From Coprococcus_C hominis (lineage in GTDB: Bacteria > Bacillota > Clostridia > Lachnospirales > Lachnospiraceae): DNA of 64,000 bases. Where the stretch lies: assembly GCF_020687505.1 (NCBI RefSeq), contig NZ_JAJEQT010000007.1, one strand, 5' to 3'. Each line of letters starts with the position of its first letter. The first letter of the stretch is position 1. The notes beneath the pieces were generated by a model, which was not told where the DNA came from, searched no databases, and worked only from the letters and a program-made list of their open reading frames with translations. Below are positions 35,401 to 42,869 of the stretch, piece after piece. The translations under genes and the position numbers were made by a program.

Positions 35401-35648
35401 TCGTCCACCAGAGCGATTCCCTTGGAACCGCGCCTTACATACCGGCCCATCTTTTCATTCCACAAATCGTACTCTGCACAGGCGGTGGCGTCCGGTCGCT
35501 GGGCGTAGATCATCAGCTGCTCATGGAACGGGTACTTGTAAAGGCGGGAAGCAGTGGTGAGAAACCCTGCCCATTCCTGCCAGCTCCCCGTGAGCTGTGT
35601 TGCCACCTTGTCCGCCATCTGTGCATAAAGTTCAGCTTTGGTTGGCAT
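26487..35648 (-). CDS. Giant N6-methyltransferase/SNF2-like helicase of ICE (3053 aa)
   Basis: Among the largest genes of this ICE type. Domains in order: an ArdC-like N-terminus (residues about 1-100: ATQLTGSWQEW, YPFHEQLMIYAQRPDAT); charged linkers; a segment near residue 776 reading YQMGDFFELYGEDAK that resembles the first domain of MutS; an adenine-N6 methyltransferase (ILEPSMGVGNFFG near 1530, catalytic-type GNVPFG near 1596); and an SF2/SNF2 helicase (Walker A HEVGAGKT near 2208, FVDEAHNYKN near 2371, ATGTPVSNS near 2425, RKGRIERQGN near 2733). ATG at 35,648 follows GGGAGG by 10 nt. It probably shields incoming DNA from restriction and remodels it. The methyltransferase motif is NVPF rather than NPPF/Y. 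Confidence 0.93.
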   Translation of the reverse strand: MPTKAELYAQMADKVATQLTGSWQEWAGFLTTASRLYKYPFHEQLMIYAQRPDATACAEYDLWNEKMGRYVRRGSKGIALVDDSGDRPRLRYVFDISDTGTREHSRTPWLWQLEERHLDSVQAMLERTYDVYGDDLAGQLTEVAGKLAEEYWTEHQQDFFYIVDGSFLEEYDEYNIGVQFKAAATVSITYALMSRCGLKPERYFDHEDFMAIFDFNTPSTIGALGTAVSQINQQVLRQIGVTVRNAEREANQERSKQDEQSHDLYPERRLSDSRPEAEPAAGETPGQVRKDEESLPERTPSHPLQPDVAEREAVPAPSGDRRDRPEQTGADDTPTGEGSGSHRGIESQRSHEVGGADEHLQSPGRGDPDGGAYQQLTLNLFLSEAEQIQSIDEAENVAHTSSAFSFAQNDIDHVLRLGGNTDRQRERVVAAFEKKKTTAEIAEILKMLYHGGNGLGSVSAWYAEDGIHLSHGKSVRYDRSAQVISWESAAERIGELLESGQFASNVELAEAAGYERSLLATKFWNLYHDLSEDAREAGYLSCLSEIKGNGFPEETHRLTEQLNDPAFRQTLKEEYAAFWTAYQQDRDLLRFHYHRPREIWENLKDLDLPRRTFSSDLSQVPTVQHFITEDEIDAAMTGGSGFAGGKGRIYAFFMENHTDKEKVRFLKDEYGIGGRSHALSGATHSGEDHDGKGVHYKKQDCPDVHLNWEKVAKRITSLVQKGRYLTEQEQAQYDKIQAEKELAEEDAIQAQQPDSAVWEYNGVKVRHPDDMILYQMGDFFELYGEDAKEAAAELNINLTTRAIPGGGRVEMCGFPANQLEQMVEQLRDKHDVTISAVPEDGKERQEYSMPSINHEAEQHINAQEAEFGADGNRVFRDTEATAAPTIREMYEQYKPVVTAAISEDAAYCNACGHSDRENAVIEGNAAVRRAVLGSKDMELIRLYSDIPEFRQRLHREVIDETYPKLHELLRPLSQEDIDTALCAWNGNIESKHAVVRYMKDHAREKDTAAWLAQEYGGSNSNSLFITRAGSPEEMQLPWPKVQRRLAQLIQEDRFYTEEEQDRFDNIDPIAIREALEEKGIVNGQVADPEKLDNDPFIQQVMSDVEQIAAAETEQTSEVSISDEEYDAVRRPTPQRTSYDPAAPAYAVGDTVYIEDDAYQITELRDDTVQLLPTGMVYPIYRAEHKEQFEQLLRADRRNAYYTEFLPVDPNKADQDLQDVLAHGLMDEADKKQVSTLLQSGRSNSEIAYWLSRAYPREIETLDLETGDIADYRTTAQGMELEVLDAEEKRLAVLYFRWDEVAPLLRGMYARQLDGFGQERSEPVAEAPAFHSETVAVYPGDKNNLPYDVVIQTLRTNEPEPPAPVTEPEKTFEEVLDEHPVSIQVNGQWQTFPNAKAAEEASYEEYKANLRRNAQNFRITDEHLGEGGPKAKFQANIEAIKLLKYLEETTGQATPEQQEVLSRYVGWGGLADAFDPEKSAWASEYAQLKELLTPEEYAAARSSTLNAHYTSPTVIQAIYEAVGRMGFETGNILEPSMGVGNFFGMLPEEMRNSRLYGVELDPVSGRIAKQLYPKADITVGGFETTDRRDFFDLAIGNVPFGQYQVNDKAYNKLNFSIHNYFFAKALDQVRPGGVVAFVTSRYTMDAKDSTVRRYLAQRSELLGAIRLPNDAFKKNAGAEVVSDIIFLQKRDRPLDIVPEWTQTGQTEDGFAINRYFIDHPEMVLGRQEPVSTVHGMDYTVNPIEGLELSDQLHDAVKYIHGTYQEAELPELGEGETIDTSIPADPNVKNYSYAIVDGQVYYRENSCMVRPDLNATAEARVKGLVGLRECVQELIDLQMDAAVPDSTIREKQAELNQLYDSFSAKYGLINDRANRLAYADDSSYYLLCALEVIDEDGKLERKADMFTKRTIKPHQAVAVVDTASEALAVSISEKACVDMDYMSRLTGKTKEELAGELQGVIFRVPGQLEQDGSPHYVTADEYLSGNVRRKLRQAQRAAQQDPVYAVNVEALTAAQPKDLDASEIEVRLGATWIDKEYIQQFMYETFHTPYYLQRSIEVNYSSFTAEWQITGKTSVPYSDVAANTTYGTSRANAYKILEDSLNLRDVRIYDTIEDADGKERRVLNAKETTLAAQKQQAIREAFKDWIWKDPERRQTLVRQYNEEMNSTRPREYDGSHITFGGMNPEITLREHQLNAIAHVLYGGNTLLAHEVGAGKTFEMVASAMEAKRLGLCQKSLFVVPNHLTEQWASEFLRLYPSANILVTTKKDFETHNRKKFCARIATGDYDAIIMGHSQFERIPISRERQERLLYEQINEITDGIAEVQASGGERFTVKQLERTRKSLEARLEKLQAEGRKDDVVTFEQLGVDRLFVDEAHNYKNLFLYTKMRNVAGLSTSDAQKSSDMFAKCRYMDEITGNRGVIFATGTPVSNSMTELYTMQRYLQYERLQELNMTHFDCWASRFGETVTALELAPEGTGYRARTRFSKFFNLPELMNLFKEVADIKTADQLNLPTPEVEYHNIVAQPTEHQQEMVKALSERASLVHSGTVDPSQDNMLKITSDGRKLGLDQRIVNQMLPDEPGTKVNQCVENIMQIWRDGEADKLTQLVFCDISTPQAKAPASKAAKTLDNPLLHALESAVPLPEQEPAFTVYDDIRQKLIAQGMPADQIAFIHEANTEVRKKELFSKVRTGQVRVLMGSTAKMGAGTNVQDRLVALHDLDCPWRPGDLAQRKGRIERQGNQNPLVHVYRYVTEGTFDAYLWQTVENKQKFISQIMTSKSPVRSCDDVDETALSFAEIKALCAGDPRIKERMDLDVEVSRLKLMKADHQSKQYCLEDQLLKYFPEEIEKHKGFIKGFESDLEVLAAHPHPEDGFAGMEIRGDLLTDKENAGAALLDACKEVKTSDPVQIGSYRGYAMSVEFSAWKQEYTLLLKGQMTHRATLGADPRGNLTRIDNALAQMPQRLEAAKAQLDNLCQQQAAAKEEVGKPFLYEEELRSKNARLVELDTLLNIDGKGQGQAHTESAVAKSTRPSVLDHLKRPVPPRSTDKKPKQHEEVR

Positions 35649-35678
35649 AGTGTTCTGTCCTCCCTTCGGTTTTTGGGT

Positions 35679-35707
35679 AAAAAGGCGGGGTGGCAATTTG
35701 CCACCCC
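35679..35707 (-). terminator. Terminator-like hairpin before the giant helicase gene
   Basis: Perfect 9-bp stem GGGGTGGCA/TGCCACCCC (35,687-35,695 and 35,699-35,707), followed on the minus strand by GCCTTTTT. It lies inside the operon, 30 bp before the helicase start, and probably lowers expression of the distal genes. Confidence 0.8.
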
Positions 35708-35726
35708 ATCCCTGCGGTTATGGTGT

Positions 35727-35942
35727 TTACTGGTCAAAATCCGGGTACAGCTCCAGCTCTGCAAAGTCCTCATCGGTCATCGCGCAGAGCTTCGTAAGGG
35801 CGCTGTCGGTCAGCTCCCTCAGTTCCGTTTCCTCCGGTAATAGCTCGCCGTGCATCTCATGCAGGCTGTCGATCAGCCCGGTGCGACTGCCGGTATTGTA
35901 AATGCACATCAGGTTCATTTCCTCAAAAGTAAAGTTTCCCAT
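35727..35942 (-). CDS. Transposon-transfer assisting protein (TTRAP family)
   Basis: A 71-residue acidic protein beginning MGNFTFEEMNLMCIYNTGSR and ending with ELELYPDFDQ, which matches the TTRAP family of short proteins encoded in Tn1549-like elements. ATG at 35,942 follows GGGAG by 7 nt, and the stop of the preceding gene overlaps the ribosome site region (2 bp apart). No enzymatic motif; probably an adaptor in DNA transfer. Confidence 0.8.
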   Translation of the reverse strand: MGNFTFEEMNLMCIYNTGSRTGLIDSLHEMHGELLPEETELRELTDSALTKLCAMTDEDFAELELYPDFDQ

Positions 35943-35943
35943 A

Positions 35944-38900
35944 TCAAATCTCCCTTTCCGCACTCTTTTTGGGTGCCGTCTTTTTGTGTTCTGTTTTGGG
36001 CTGGCTTTTCAGCTGATCCACAACGGATTTTTTCTTTTCCCGTTCCTCCCGATGGGTGGCGGCTGCCAGATCCATCAGGGAAATGGGCTGACCGCTTCGG
36101 GCCTGCTGTTCCAGCTCTGCCACCGTAGGCTCTTTTGCGCCATTGTTGATGATACCATCAATCATGCCGTAATCGTCCTCCACGGCCATCTCCGCATTTT
36201 TCAGCGGATTTTCCGGCAGGAATCCGGGGATCTGGGTAAATCCAACGCTGTCACAGTAATGACAGGATACCTTACCGTCCTGTTTGATCGCAACGATGTC
36301 GCTGACGCTCATGGAAGGATGGTGGTAATCTGCCGGATGATCGTTGTTGAACTGATGATAAAGCTGTTCAACAGTAGCCTGCGGAGACTTGCAGGGTTCC
36401 AACGGCGCAGTATAGACCAGATCATAGTTTTCACGCTTTACCGTCTGTCCGATGGAGTGAAGCCAGTCCATCCCTTCATAGCGAATGTCACGCAATTCAT
36501 CGGTATGCTTTACCTGATAGATGGCAAAGCAATCTCTGTTCTGGGAGAGAAATGCCTGTTCTCGTTCCTGCTGATGTTCCTGACGCTCCATGACCTTTTC
36601 GTGGAACTGAGGGCTTTTTTCCCATTCCTCACGATCCACACCGAAAAGACCGCCATGATCCATGATTTCCTGCGGGTCAAACACCATGCTCTCCGTATTA
36701 TCCTCATGCAGCACATAAACCGTCAAACCGGCTGCATCCAGTTCCAGCGCCCGTTCTCTGGTAACAGGGAGCATCCCATCATAGGAGTAGCCGTATTCCT
36801 GCATATCCGGTGTGGATACCTGCTCATCCGGCATGGGGTATTCATCCAGTGCCTGCTCCTGTGCTTCCGGCAGCTGGGAAGAAGCAGCCATCTGACTGGC
36901 CTCTGCCTGCATCTGCTGATAGGCAGCTTCCTGTAAGGTCTCGATCATAGACAAGGGAGCGTGTCTGAGAGAAGTGCTGTCCAAATCGTTATCATCACAA
37001 ATCTGGAGAACTGCCTTCATACGGGAAAGCTCCGGTGCGTCCAGCTGTCCTCCATCCAGCTCTTTCATGGATGCAGCATCGTAAAGGGTGTAGTCCCAAC
37101 CGCTGTCACAGGGCTGGATATGAAGATAAGTGGCATCGTCAATTAGAAACAAAGCCTCCTGCTGGTTGGCATCCGCACCAAGTACCTCCATTTCCGGCAT
37201 TGCCGCAGCCAGTTCCTGCACCGCTTTCTGTACCAGCGGATGATCACGGTAATAGTCAATGGACTGAATCGTATCCAGATAAATCGTATGCCCGGTCAAA
37301 ATTGGAAAAGGTCCTTCATAGTCGCTCCCATCTTTCAGCTCAAAGCCAATTCCTTTGATCCCGTTCATCCGCTCTGCCGGGATCTCATGATAAATGCGGA
37401 CAGCTTCCTCCAAAGACAGGTTATCGTGGTATTCTCCAAGGTTTGGAAACTCCATACACTCTGCTACATAGTAGCGAAGGGGGTTCTCCTTACTGACTGC
37501 TTCTTCGGCAGAGATAAGAGCATACTCCTGAATTTCTTCCGGCGAGAGTTTTTCCGGGTATTCCACATAACCAAATGCCTGTACCTTCCCATCCTCGTAG
37601 TTTTCCAGTGTTGGTGTGAAATGCACCTTGCAGCCCTCTTGGAAGGGATAAACACCTGCATCAGCCGCCGCTTTTGTGATGTAATATCGAAAGGTCTCGG
37701 ACTCTTTTTGTATTTCCGGGGTGGCAGTAGCCATTTCTTTTTGGGAGTACAAATCAATCCCACGCTCTTTGCAAATTTCCTTGTAGTGGCGCTCAATGTC
37801 AGAGATAAGCTCACATGCTGTCTTATTGATAATTTCCAGGCTGTTTCGCAATTCCTTCAGTTCCTTGCCTTGACTCCAGCTTGCAATATAGCCAAAGCTG
37901 TTTTCTCCGGTCTCAATGCCAAAATACTGACAGACCGCATAGGAAATGCTTTCAGCCTCCACTTCCTCTGTGCGGCGGTCTTTCTTCTGCTCCTGCAAAA
38001 ACTGGGCGAGGGTAGAAAAGCCGCCGGTAAAATTCAGCCCTTCTTCCTCGGTCAACATCAAGTATCCGGTCTCCGGCAGTTCCAGCGGCTCTGTCAGCAG
38101 AACGGAACCCGCATGGTTTACCAGCACCTTTTCTTCTACGCTGACCGGCTCTCCGGGGTCATCATCAGAACCGCGCAAGTCATAGCAATAAACACCCTCC
38201 GGCAGATTATCACGGGCAATCCGCCCATTAGAGAACAGACCGGGTTTCTCAAACAGCTCGATCTCCTGATATTGCTCGTCATTGGCAATCTGGATCTTTT
38301 TCCGGTTATGGAGCTTGCTGTGGGCAATTTCGTGAACCGATGCTGAAACCGTCTGCACCTCGCTCATGCCAAATCGAACCGAAATTCTTGGATTATCAAT
38401 ATAAAAATAACCATCCGTATCATCAGGCATTGCTTCTATGGTAATCGGTACCGGCGAACTGCGGCGCAGGGCTTCCATGAATACATCATAGTTCTCCACC
38501 GTACCAGAAAGGGAGGAGGCAAGCTCCGGCAAAGGTTTCCCATCGGTCTGGCTCACATCAAAGACCTTGACCGGACGGAACATAGGGATCTCGATTTCTT
38601 TTTCCTCTGTGACGATCTTTCCGTCTTTATCCAAAATCGGAGCCTTGGTATCCGGGTCCAGTTTCTGCTCCTCGATTTTCTTCTTATACGATGTGGGGGC
38701 GATGATGGTAATACCATGCTCGCCCTTTTTAACATGACGCTCAAACTGGTCTTTCCACTTATTGTATCCGGCAACCAAAGTGGCGTCCGGCTTCTGCATA
38801 TAGATGAGCATGGTGTTGTTTACCGAATAGCGGTGGAATCGGGACATGACGGACAGATAGCGCATATACTTTTCGCTCTCAAACAGTTCCTTGATGCCCT

Positions 38901-39537
38901 GCTCGATGCCATCTGTGATTTCCCTTAACCGCTCTCGGTTGGTCGGTTTGTTCTCAGCCATGATTTTACATCTCCTTTCTAAGTGTGTGATTTCCGCTGT
39001 GTGTTCTGCAATCCATGCCTTTTGTTCTTCTTTACTTTCATAAAGGAAAAAGTCCAACAGATATTCCACATAGGCTTTCTTCTGGACTGCTTCCACAAAG
39101 CGGAGGTGCGGTTCTTCCTCCGGTGTCCGGGGAGAATGGTCGCTCTCCCACTTTTTCAGCAGATAGTAGTAATCGGACAGTACGCGATAACACCGCTGCC
39201 AATCCTCCTGAAACTGCTGTGCCTCGGTTTTCTGTCGGACATACCTCCTGCGGGGAGGGGCCTGACTGTCATAGATCAGGCCGAAGTCCTGTGCCAGTTT
39301 CTCTGCCGCTTCTTTGGGAGAGAGAGCAAAGAACTTTGCAGTAAAGTCGATCACATCGCCAGTAGCTCCGCAGCCGAAACAGTAGAAATATTCCTCGTTC
39401 AGCTTCATGCTGGGGTTCTTATCATCGTGAAAGGGACAGCAGGCCATACCATTTCGTTTGACCTCGATCCCATAAAACGCTGCTGCTTCTCTGGTGCTGA
39501 CCGACTGCTTGACTGCTTCAAATACATTCTCTGCCAT
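35944..39537 (-). CDS. CHC2-primase-like / ArdC / YodL-like fusion protein (1197 aa)
   Basis: One uninterrupted frame that joins parts usually seen as separate genes. Residues 1-100: a CHC2 zinc finger of DnaG-type primases (MACCPFHDDKNPS then YCFGCGATGDVIDF). Residues about 193-430: an ArdC-like anti-restriction module (FHRYSVNNTMLIYMQKPDAT) with a metalloprotease-type HEIAH near residue 404. The C-terminal third resembles YodL/DUF4316 (ILTGHTIYLDTIQSIDYY, NRDCFAIYQVKHTDELR). Inside the frame, an AAGGAG ribosome site stands 10 nt before ATG at 38,961 (residue 193, MAENKPTNRERL), so a 1005-residue ArdC product is probably also made. Likely roles: priming of the transferred strand and protection of it in the recipient. 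Confidence 0.88.
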   Translation of the reverse strand: MAENVFEAVKQSVSTREAAAFYGIEVKRNGMACCPFHDDKNPSMKLNEEYFYCFGCGATGDVIDFTAKFFALSPKEAAEKLAQDFGLIYDSQAPPRRRYVRQKTEAQQFQEDWQRCYRVLSDYYYLLKKWESDHSPRTPEEEPHLRFVEAVQKKAYVEYLLDFFLYESKEEQKAWIAEHTAEITHLERRCKIMAENKPTNRERLREITDGIEQGIKELFESEKYMRYLSVMSRFHRYSVNNTMLIYMQKPDATLVAGYNKWKDQFERHVKKGEHGITIIAPTSYKKKIEEQKLDPDTKAPILDKDGKIVTEEKEIEIPMFRPVKVFDVSQTDGKPLPELASSLSGTVENYDVFMEALRRSSPVPITIEAMPDDTDGYFYIDNPRISVRFGMSEVQTVSASVHEIAHSKLHNRKKIQIANDEQYQEIELFEKPGLFSNGRIARDNLPEGVYCYDLRGSDDDPGEPVSVEEKVLVNHAGSVLLTEPLELPETGYLMLTEEEGLNFTGGFSTLAQFLQEQKKDRRTEEVEAESISYAVCQYFGIETGENSFGYIASWSQGKELKELRNSLEIINKTACELISDIERHYKEICKERGIDLYSQKEMATATPEIQKESETFRYYITKAAADAGVYPFQEGCKVHFTPTLENYEDGKVQAFGYVEYPEKLSPEEIQEYALISAEEAVSKENPLRYYVAECMEFPNLGEYHDNLSLEEAVRIYHEIPAERMNGIKGIGFELKDGSDYEGPFPILTGHTIYLDTIQSIDYYRDHPLVQKAVQELAAAMPEMEVLGADANQQEALFLIDDATYLHIQPCDSGWDYTLYDAASMKELDGGQLDAPELSRMKAVLQICDDNDLDSTSLRHAPLSMIETLQEAAYQQMQAEASQMAASSQLPEAQEQALDEYPMPDEQVSTPDMQEYGYSYDGMLPVTRERALELDAAGLTVYVLHEDNTESMVFDPQEIMDHGGLFGVDREEWEKSPQFHEKVMERQEHQQEREQAFLSQNRDCFAIYQVKHTDELRDIRYEGMDWLHSIGQTVKRENYDLVYTAPLEPCKSPQATVEQLYHQFNNDHPADYHHPSMSVSDIVAIKQDGKVSCHYCDSVGFTQIPGFLPENPLKNAEMAVEDDYGMIDGIINNGAKEPTVAELEQQARSGQPISLMDLAAATHREEREKKKSVVDQLKSQPKTEHKKTAPKKSAEREI

Positions 39538-39543
39538 GTGCCT

Positions 39544-39822
39544 TTAACTGCTGGACTTTCTCACAGGGGGCTGGTATCCGGCAGCTTTCGCACGCTCACT
39601 GGCAGCTTTGCGGCGCTCGGCGCTGTATGGCTCCCGGACTGATACACACCTCTTGGGAACGGTAAAGTTATGAGCGTCCTTTCGGGTGATCTGGTCGGGG
39701 TGCTTTTTTGCCAGCAGTTCCAGCTTCTCCATCAGACGGGGATCGTGGGTGTAGACCTCAGCCATTGGTTCCGCCTGGTTATAGAGGAGAATGGTTTCCC
39801 GTTCCACTAAAGAGAGCTTCAT
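39544..39822 (-). CDS. Small conserved ICE protein
   Basis: A 92-residue basic protein (MKLSLVERETILLYNQAEP at the start, ERRKAASERAKAAGY near the end). The start overlaps the topoisomerase stop as ATGA. The stretch AEVYTHDPRLMEKLE suggests a short helical fold; the basic tail could bind nucleic acid. It is widespread at this place in Tn1549-like elements in my recollection, but no function is known. Confidence 0.65.
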   Translation of the reverse strand: MKLSLVERETILLYNQAEPMAEVYTHDPRLMEKLELLAKKHPDQITRKDAHNFTVPKRCVSVREPYSAERRKAASERAKAAGYQPPVRKSSS

Positions 39823-41927
39823 CGGTTGCCTCCTTTCTGCTGGTTAAATTCCAGCTTGAAGTTGGCGTACTGTCCATCGTCCTCCAAAATCACAGTGGCA
39901 TCGTAGGTCTTGCCGGTTTTCTCCGAATATAGCCCCGTCACACGGACACGGCCATCTTTCAGCAGCGCAGACACCACAGCCTTGGTCGGCTGTTTTTTCT
40001 TGGCAGCCCACCATTTGTTGTTTTTCCAGATTGCAAATTTGCAAGAATCATTCTGACAGAAGAAGCCTTTTTGCAGTTCTGCAACTTCACCGCCACAGCG
40101 AGGGCATTTACCCACCACCTCACGGGGCGGGGTGAACAGGTACTCGGTTCCCTTGATGACCTGATAAGTCCCCACCAGATCTTTCAGCATGGTGCTGATC
40201 CCATCCAGAAACTCCTCCGGGGCAAGCTGCCCGCGCTCGATCTCGCCCAGGCGGTACTCCCACTCGGCAGTCAGAAGCGGCGATTGCAGCTGTTCCGGCA
40301 GAACGGTGATCAGGGAGACTGCATCGTGGGAAGGGAGAAGCTGCACCGTTTTCCTGCTCTTTTTTCGTTCCAGAAAACCGGCAGATACCAGCTTTTCCAA
40401 AATACCGGCACGGGTGGCCGGTGTACCCAGACCTTTTCGCTCGGCGTCCTCCGGCATATCCTCTTTTCCGGCAGTCTCCATCGCGGACAATAGGGTGTCC
40501 TCCGTAAAGTGCTGGGGCGGACTGCTTTTGCCTTCTTTGACGATTGCCGCAGAAACCGAAAGGGTCTGTCCTTCGGTCAGCTCCGGCAGGGCTTTCTCTG
40601 CGCCCTCTTTTTTCGGCTCTGTATCCTTCCTTTTGGCACGGTAAGCGTCCTCCAGTGCTTTCCATCCGGGGTGCTTCACCGTTTTTCCTTTTGTGGTAAA
40701 CTCCCCACCGGCACACGCTGCAATCACAACGGTTTCCGAATAGATATGGGGCTGGGCTACGGCGCACAGCAGACGCAGGGCCACCAGCTCCAGCACCGCT
40801 TTTTCTCCCGCAGGAAGGGCAGAAAGGTCTGCATCCTTGAGATTCCGGGTAGGGATTACTGCGTGGTGGTCAGTTACTTTCTTATCGTTGATGACCGTCT
40901 GCGGATCACAGGTAATGGCAATCCCTTTGCGAAACGGCATAGCATTGGCAACCAGATTGACCAGCACCGGCAGGCTGTCTGCCATATCACCGGTCAGATA
41001 GCGGCTGTCAGTACGGGGATAGGTGCAGAGCTTCTTTTCATACAGGCTTTGTAGATAGTCCAGGGTCTGCTGGGCTGTAAATCCAAGCAGGCGGTTGGCA
41101 TCTCTTTGCAAAGTAGTCAGGTCATAGAGGGCAGGCGGCTTTTCGGACTTTTCTTTACACTCCACCTTTTTGATTGTGACAGCTGCACCCTGACAGGCTT
41201 CTTTCAGTTGCTCGGCAGCGGTTTTATCCGCCATGCGCTCCCCGGATACGGTAAGACCGGACAGCTCCAGCGCCACGGTATAAAAGGGAACCGGCTTAAA
41301 GGTGTCGATCTCAGATTCTCGCTGGACAATAAGCGCCAGCGTTGGGGACATCACGCGCCCGATGTTGAGGGTGCGGTGATACAGCACGGAAAAAAGCCTT
41401 GTGGCATTGATCCCCACCAGCCAGTCAGCCTTGGCACGGCAGAGGGCAGCATCCCGAAGTCCGTCATAATCCGCACCGGGGCGCAGGTTTGCAAAGCCCT
41501 CCCTTATGGCGGAGTCCTCCATCGAAGAAATCCAGAGCCTTTTCATCGGCTTTTGACAGCCTGCCAGCTCATAGACGCTGCGGAAGATCAGCTCGCCCTC
41601 GCGTCCGGCATCACAAGCGTTTACCACCTCCGTCACATCCGGGGCGTTCATCAGCTTTTTGAGAATATCAAACTGCTTTTTCTTATCCTTTCCCACCACC
41701 ATCTGCCAATGCTCCGGCAGAATAGGCAGGTCATCATATCGCCACTTGGCGTACTTGGGGTCATAGCTGTCTGCGTCTGCAAGACCGGCCAGATGGCCCA
41801 CGCACCAGCTGACACGCCAGCCACCGCCTTCCAGATACCCGTCCTTACGGGCGGTTGCACCGATTACCGCCGCCAGACTCTGGGCAACGGATGGTTTTTC
41901 AGCGATTACTAATTTATGTTGAGCCAT
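39819..41927 (-). CDS. topB: DNA topoisomerase III (type IA)
   Basis: A 702-residue type IA topoisomerase. The N-terminal TOPRIM domain has VIAEKPSVAQSLA and NACDAGREGELIFR; the nucleophile Tyr is in LCTYPRTDSRYL; the hinge has RDAALCRAKADWLVGIN and NIGRVMSPTLALI. Near the C-terminus is a zinc ribbon (CPRCGGEV, then FFCQNDSC). ATG at 41,927 follows GGAGG by 7 nt. It relaxes or decatenates single-stranded intermediates during transfer and re-circularisation. The gene overlaps its neighbours on both sides (14 bp upstream, ATGA downstream), indicating a tightly coupled operon. Confidence 0.97.
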   Translation of the reverse strand: MAQHKLVIAEKPSVAQSLAAVIGATARKDGYLEGGGWRVSWCVGHLAGLADADSYDPKYAKWRYDDLPILPEHWQMVVGKDKKKQFDILKKLMNAPDVTEVVNACDAGREGELIFRSVYELAGCQKPMKRLWISSMEDSAIREGFANLRPGADYDGLRDAALCRAKADWLVGINATRLFSVLYHRTLNIGRVMSPTLALIVQRESEIDTFKPVPFYTVALELSGLTVSGERMADKTAAEQLKEACQGAAVTIKKVECKEKSEKPPALYDLTTLQRDANRLLGFTAQQTLDYLQSLYEKKLCTYPRTDSRYLTGDMADSLPVLVNLVANAMPFRKGIAITCDPQTVINDKKVTDHHAVIPTRNLKDADLSALPAGEKAVLELVALRLLCAVAQPHIYSETVVIAACAGGEFTTKGKTVKHPGWKALEDAYRAKRKDTEPKKEGAEKALPELTEGQTLSVSAAIVKEGKSSPPQHFTEDTLLSAMETAGKEDMPEDAERKGLGTPATRAGILEKLVSAGFLERKKSRKTVQLLPSHDAVSLITVLPEQLQSPLLTAEWEYRLGEIERGQLAPEEFLDGISTMLKDLVGTYQVIKGTEYLFTPPREVVGKCPRCGGEVAELQKGFFCQNDSCKFAIWKNNKWWAAKKKQPTKAVVSALLKDGRVRVTGLYSEKTGKTYDATVILEDDGQYANFKLEFNQQKGGNR

Positions 41928-42117
41928 GATGGTTCCTCCTCTCCTTGAGCCATCGGGACATTTCCCGGTGGCAGACACCTACGCAGGGGCTTCCATAATT
42001 CCCACAGCCATAACAGGGGTGGCTTGGGGGTAAAGAAGGAGGACGGGAAGTTTTCTTCCTGCCCTCCGGCCTGCGTGTCATCATGCGTTCATAGGGACTG
42101 TCTGTGAAACGGGTCAT
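41914..42117 (-). CDS. Cysteine-rich small protein
   Basis: A 67-residue basic protein with a Cys cluster, CYGCGNYGSPCVGVCHREM, that could bind zinc. Its start overlaps the DUF4366 gene stop (ATGA) and its end overlaps the topoisomerase start by 14 bp. No family name is certain; codon coupling indicates it is really translated. Confidence 0.6.
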   Translation of the reverse strand: MTRFTDSPYERMMTRRPEGRKKTSRPPSLPPSHPCYGCGNYGSPCVGVCHREMSRWLKERRNHHGST

Positions 42118-42869
42118 TTCACGCTGTCCTCGTCATCATCTTCTGCGCTGCCCCCATCAGCGTCAGGCTCGTCCGACTCCTCATCCTCGGTTTCCCATTC
42201 CTCGGAATCGTCCTCGCCATAATCATAATCGTCCAGACTGTCATTGCCCTTGGTCTTAGGCTTATTCTTAATGAGCTTCAAGTAGGCAAATACGCCACCG
42301 CCGCCCAGCAGAGCCAGCAGAAGGATCAGGGCAGCCGGGTTCAGTCCGGCAGGCTTTTCCTTTTCCGGCTCCGGTGTTTCTGCCGGAGGTTCCGGTGCTT
42401 TGCCCGCACATTTACTCTTATCAGCTGCGCAGACCGGGCAGGCCGTATTGACTGCCCCTGCTTCACATTTTGTTGAACAGCTGCATACCGCAGGCGGCTC
42501 CTCTTTGGGTTTTCCATCTTCCATCAGCGCAGCAAGGTCTGCATCGTCCACCTGATTCAGAAAGTGAACGGCGGTCTTTTTGTCCTCATTGGCTCTGTCA
42601 ATCAGGATGTAAAAATAGTTGCCCGCCTTGGTGGTAACGGTAATGAGCTGCTTATTGCCGCCAAAATCATCCACCAGAGCGGCGTTGCCCTCCGGGGTCA
42701 ACGGCGGTGCTTCTTCGGTTTCTTCCACCACCACATTGCTGTCATTGGTGGCATCCTCTGCCGGGGGCGGCGCTGCGCCCTGGGCAAAAGCGGGAACGGT
42801 AAAGCCCGATGCCAGAACCAGCGTCAGGCAAAGGGCAGAAAGTGTTTGGAGCAGTCGTTTATTCCTCAT
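42114..42869 (-). CDS. DUF4366-family exported membrane protein
   Basis: A 251-residue protein with a signal peptide (MRNKRLLQTLSALCLTLVLA, cleavage near AFAQ), a conserved extracytoplasmic domain (KQLITVTTKAGNYFYILIDR, VHFLNQVDDADL), a Cys-rich spacer (CSCSTKC, CPVC), one C-terminal membrane helix (NPAALILLLALLGGGGVFAY) and a very acidic cytoplasmic tail. This is the layout of DUF4366 proteins of conjugative elements. It is probably part of the mating channel or its cell-wall interface. ATG at 42,869 follows AGGAGG by 9 nt and overlaps the DUF4315 gene. Confidence 0.88.
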   Translation of the reverse strand: MRNKRLLQTLSALCLTLVLASGFTVPAFAQGAAPPPAEDATNDSNVVVEETEEAPPLTPEGNAALVDDFGGNKQLITVTTKAGNYFYILIDRANEDKKTAVHFLNQVDDADLAALMEDGKPKEEPPAVCSCSTKCEAGAVNTACPVCAADKSKCAGKAPEPPAETPEPEKEKPAGLNPAALILLLALLGGGGVFAYLKLIKNKPKTKGNDSLDDYDYGEDDSEEWETEDEESDEPDADGGSAEDDDEDSVK

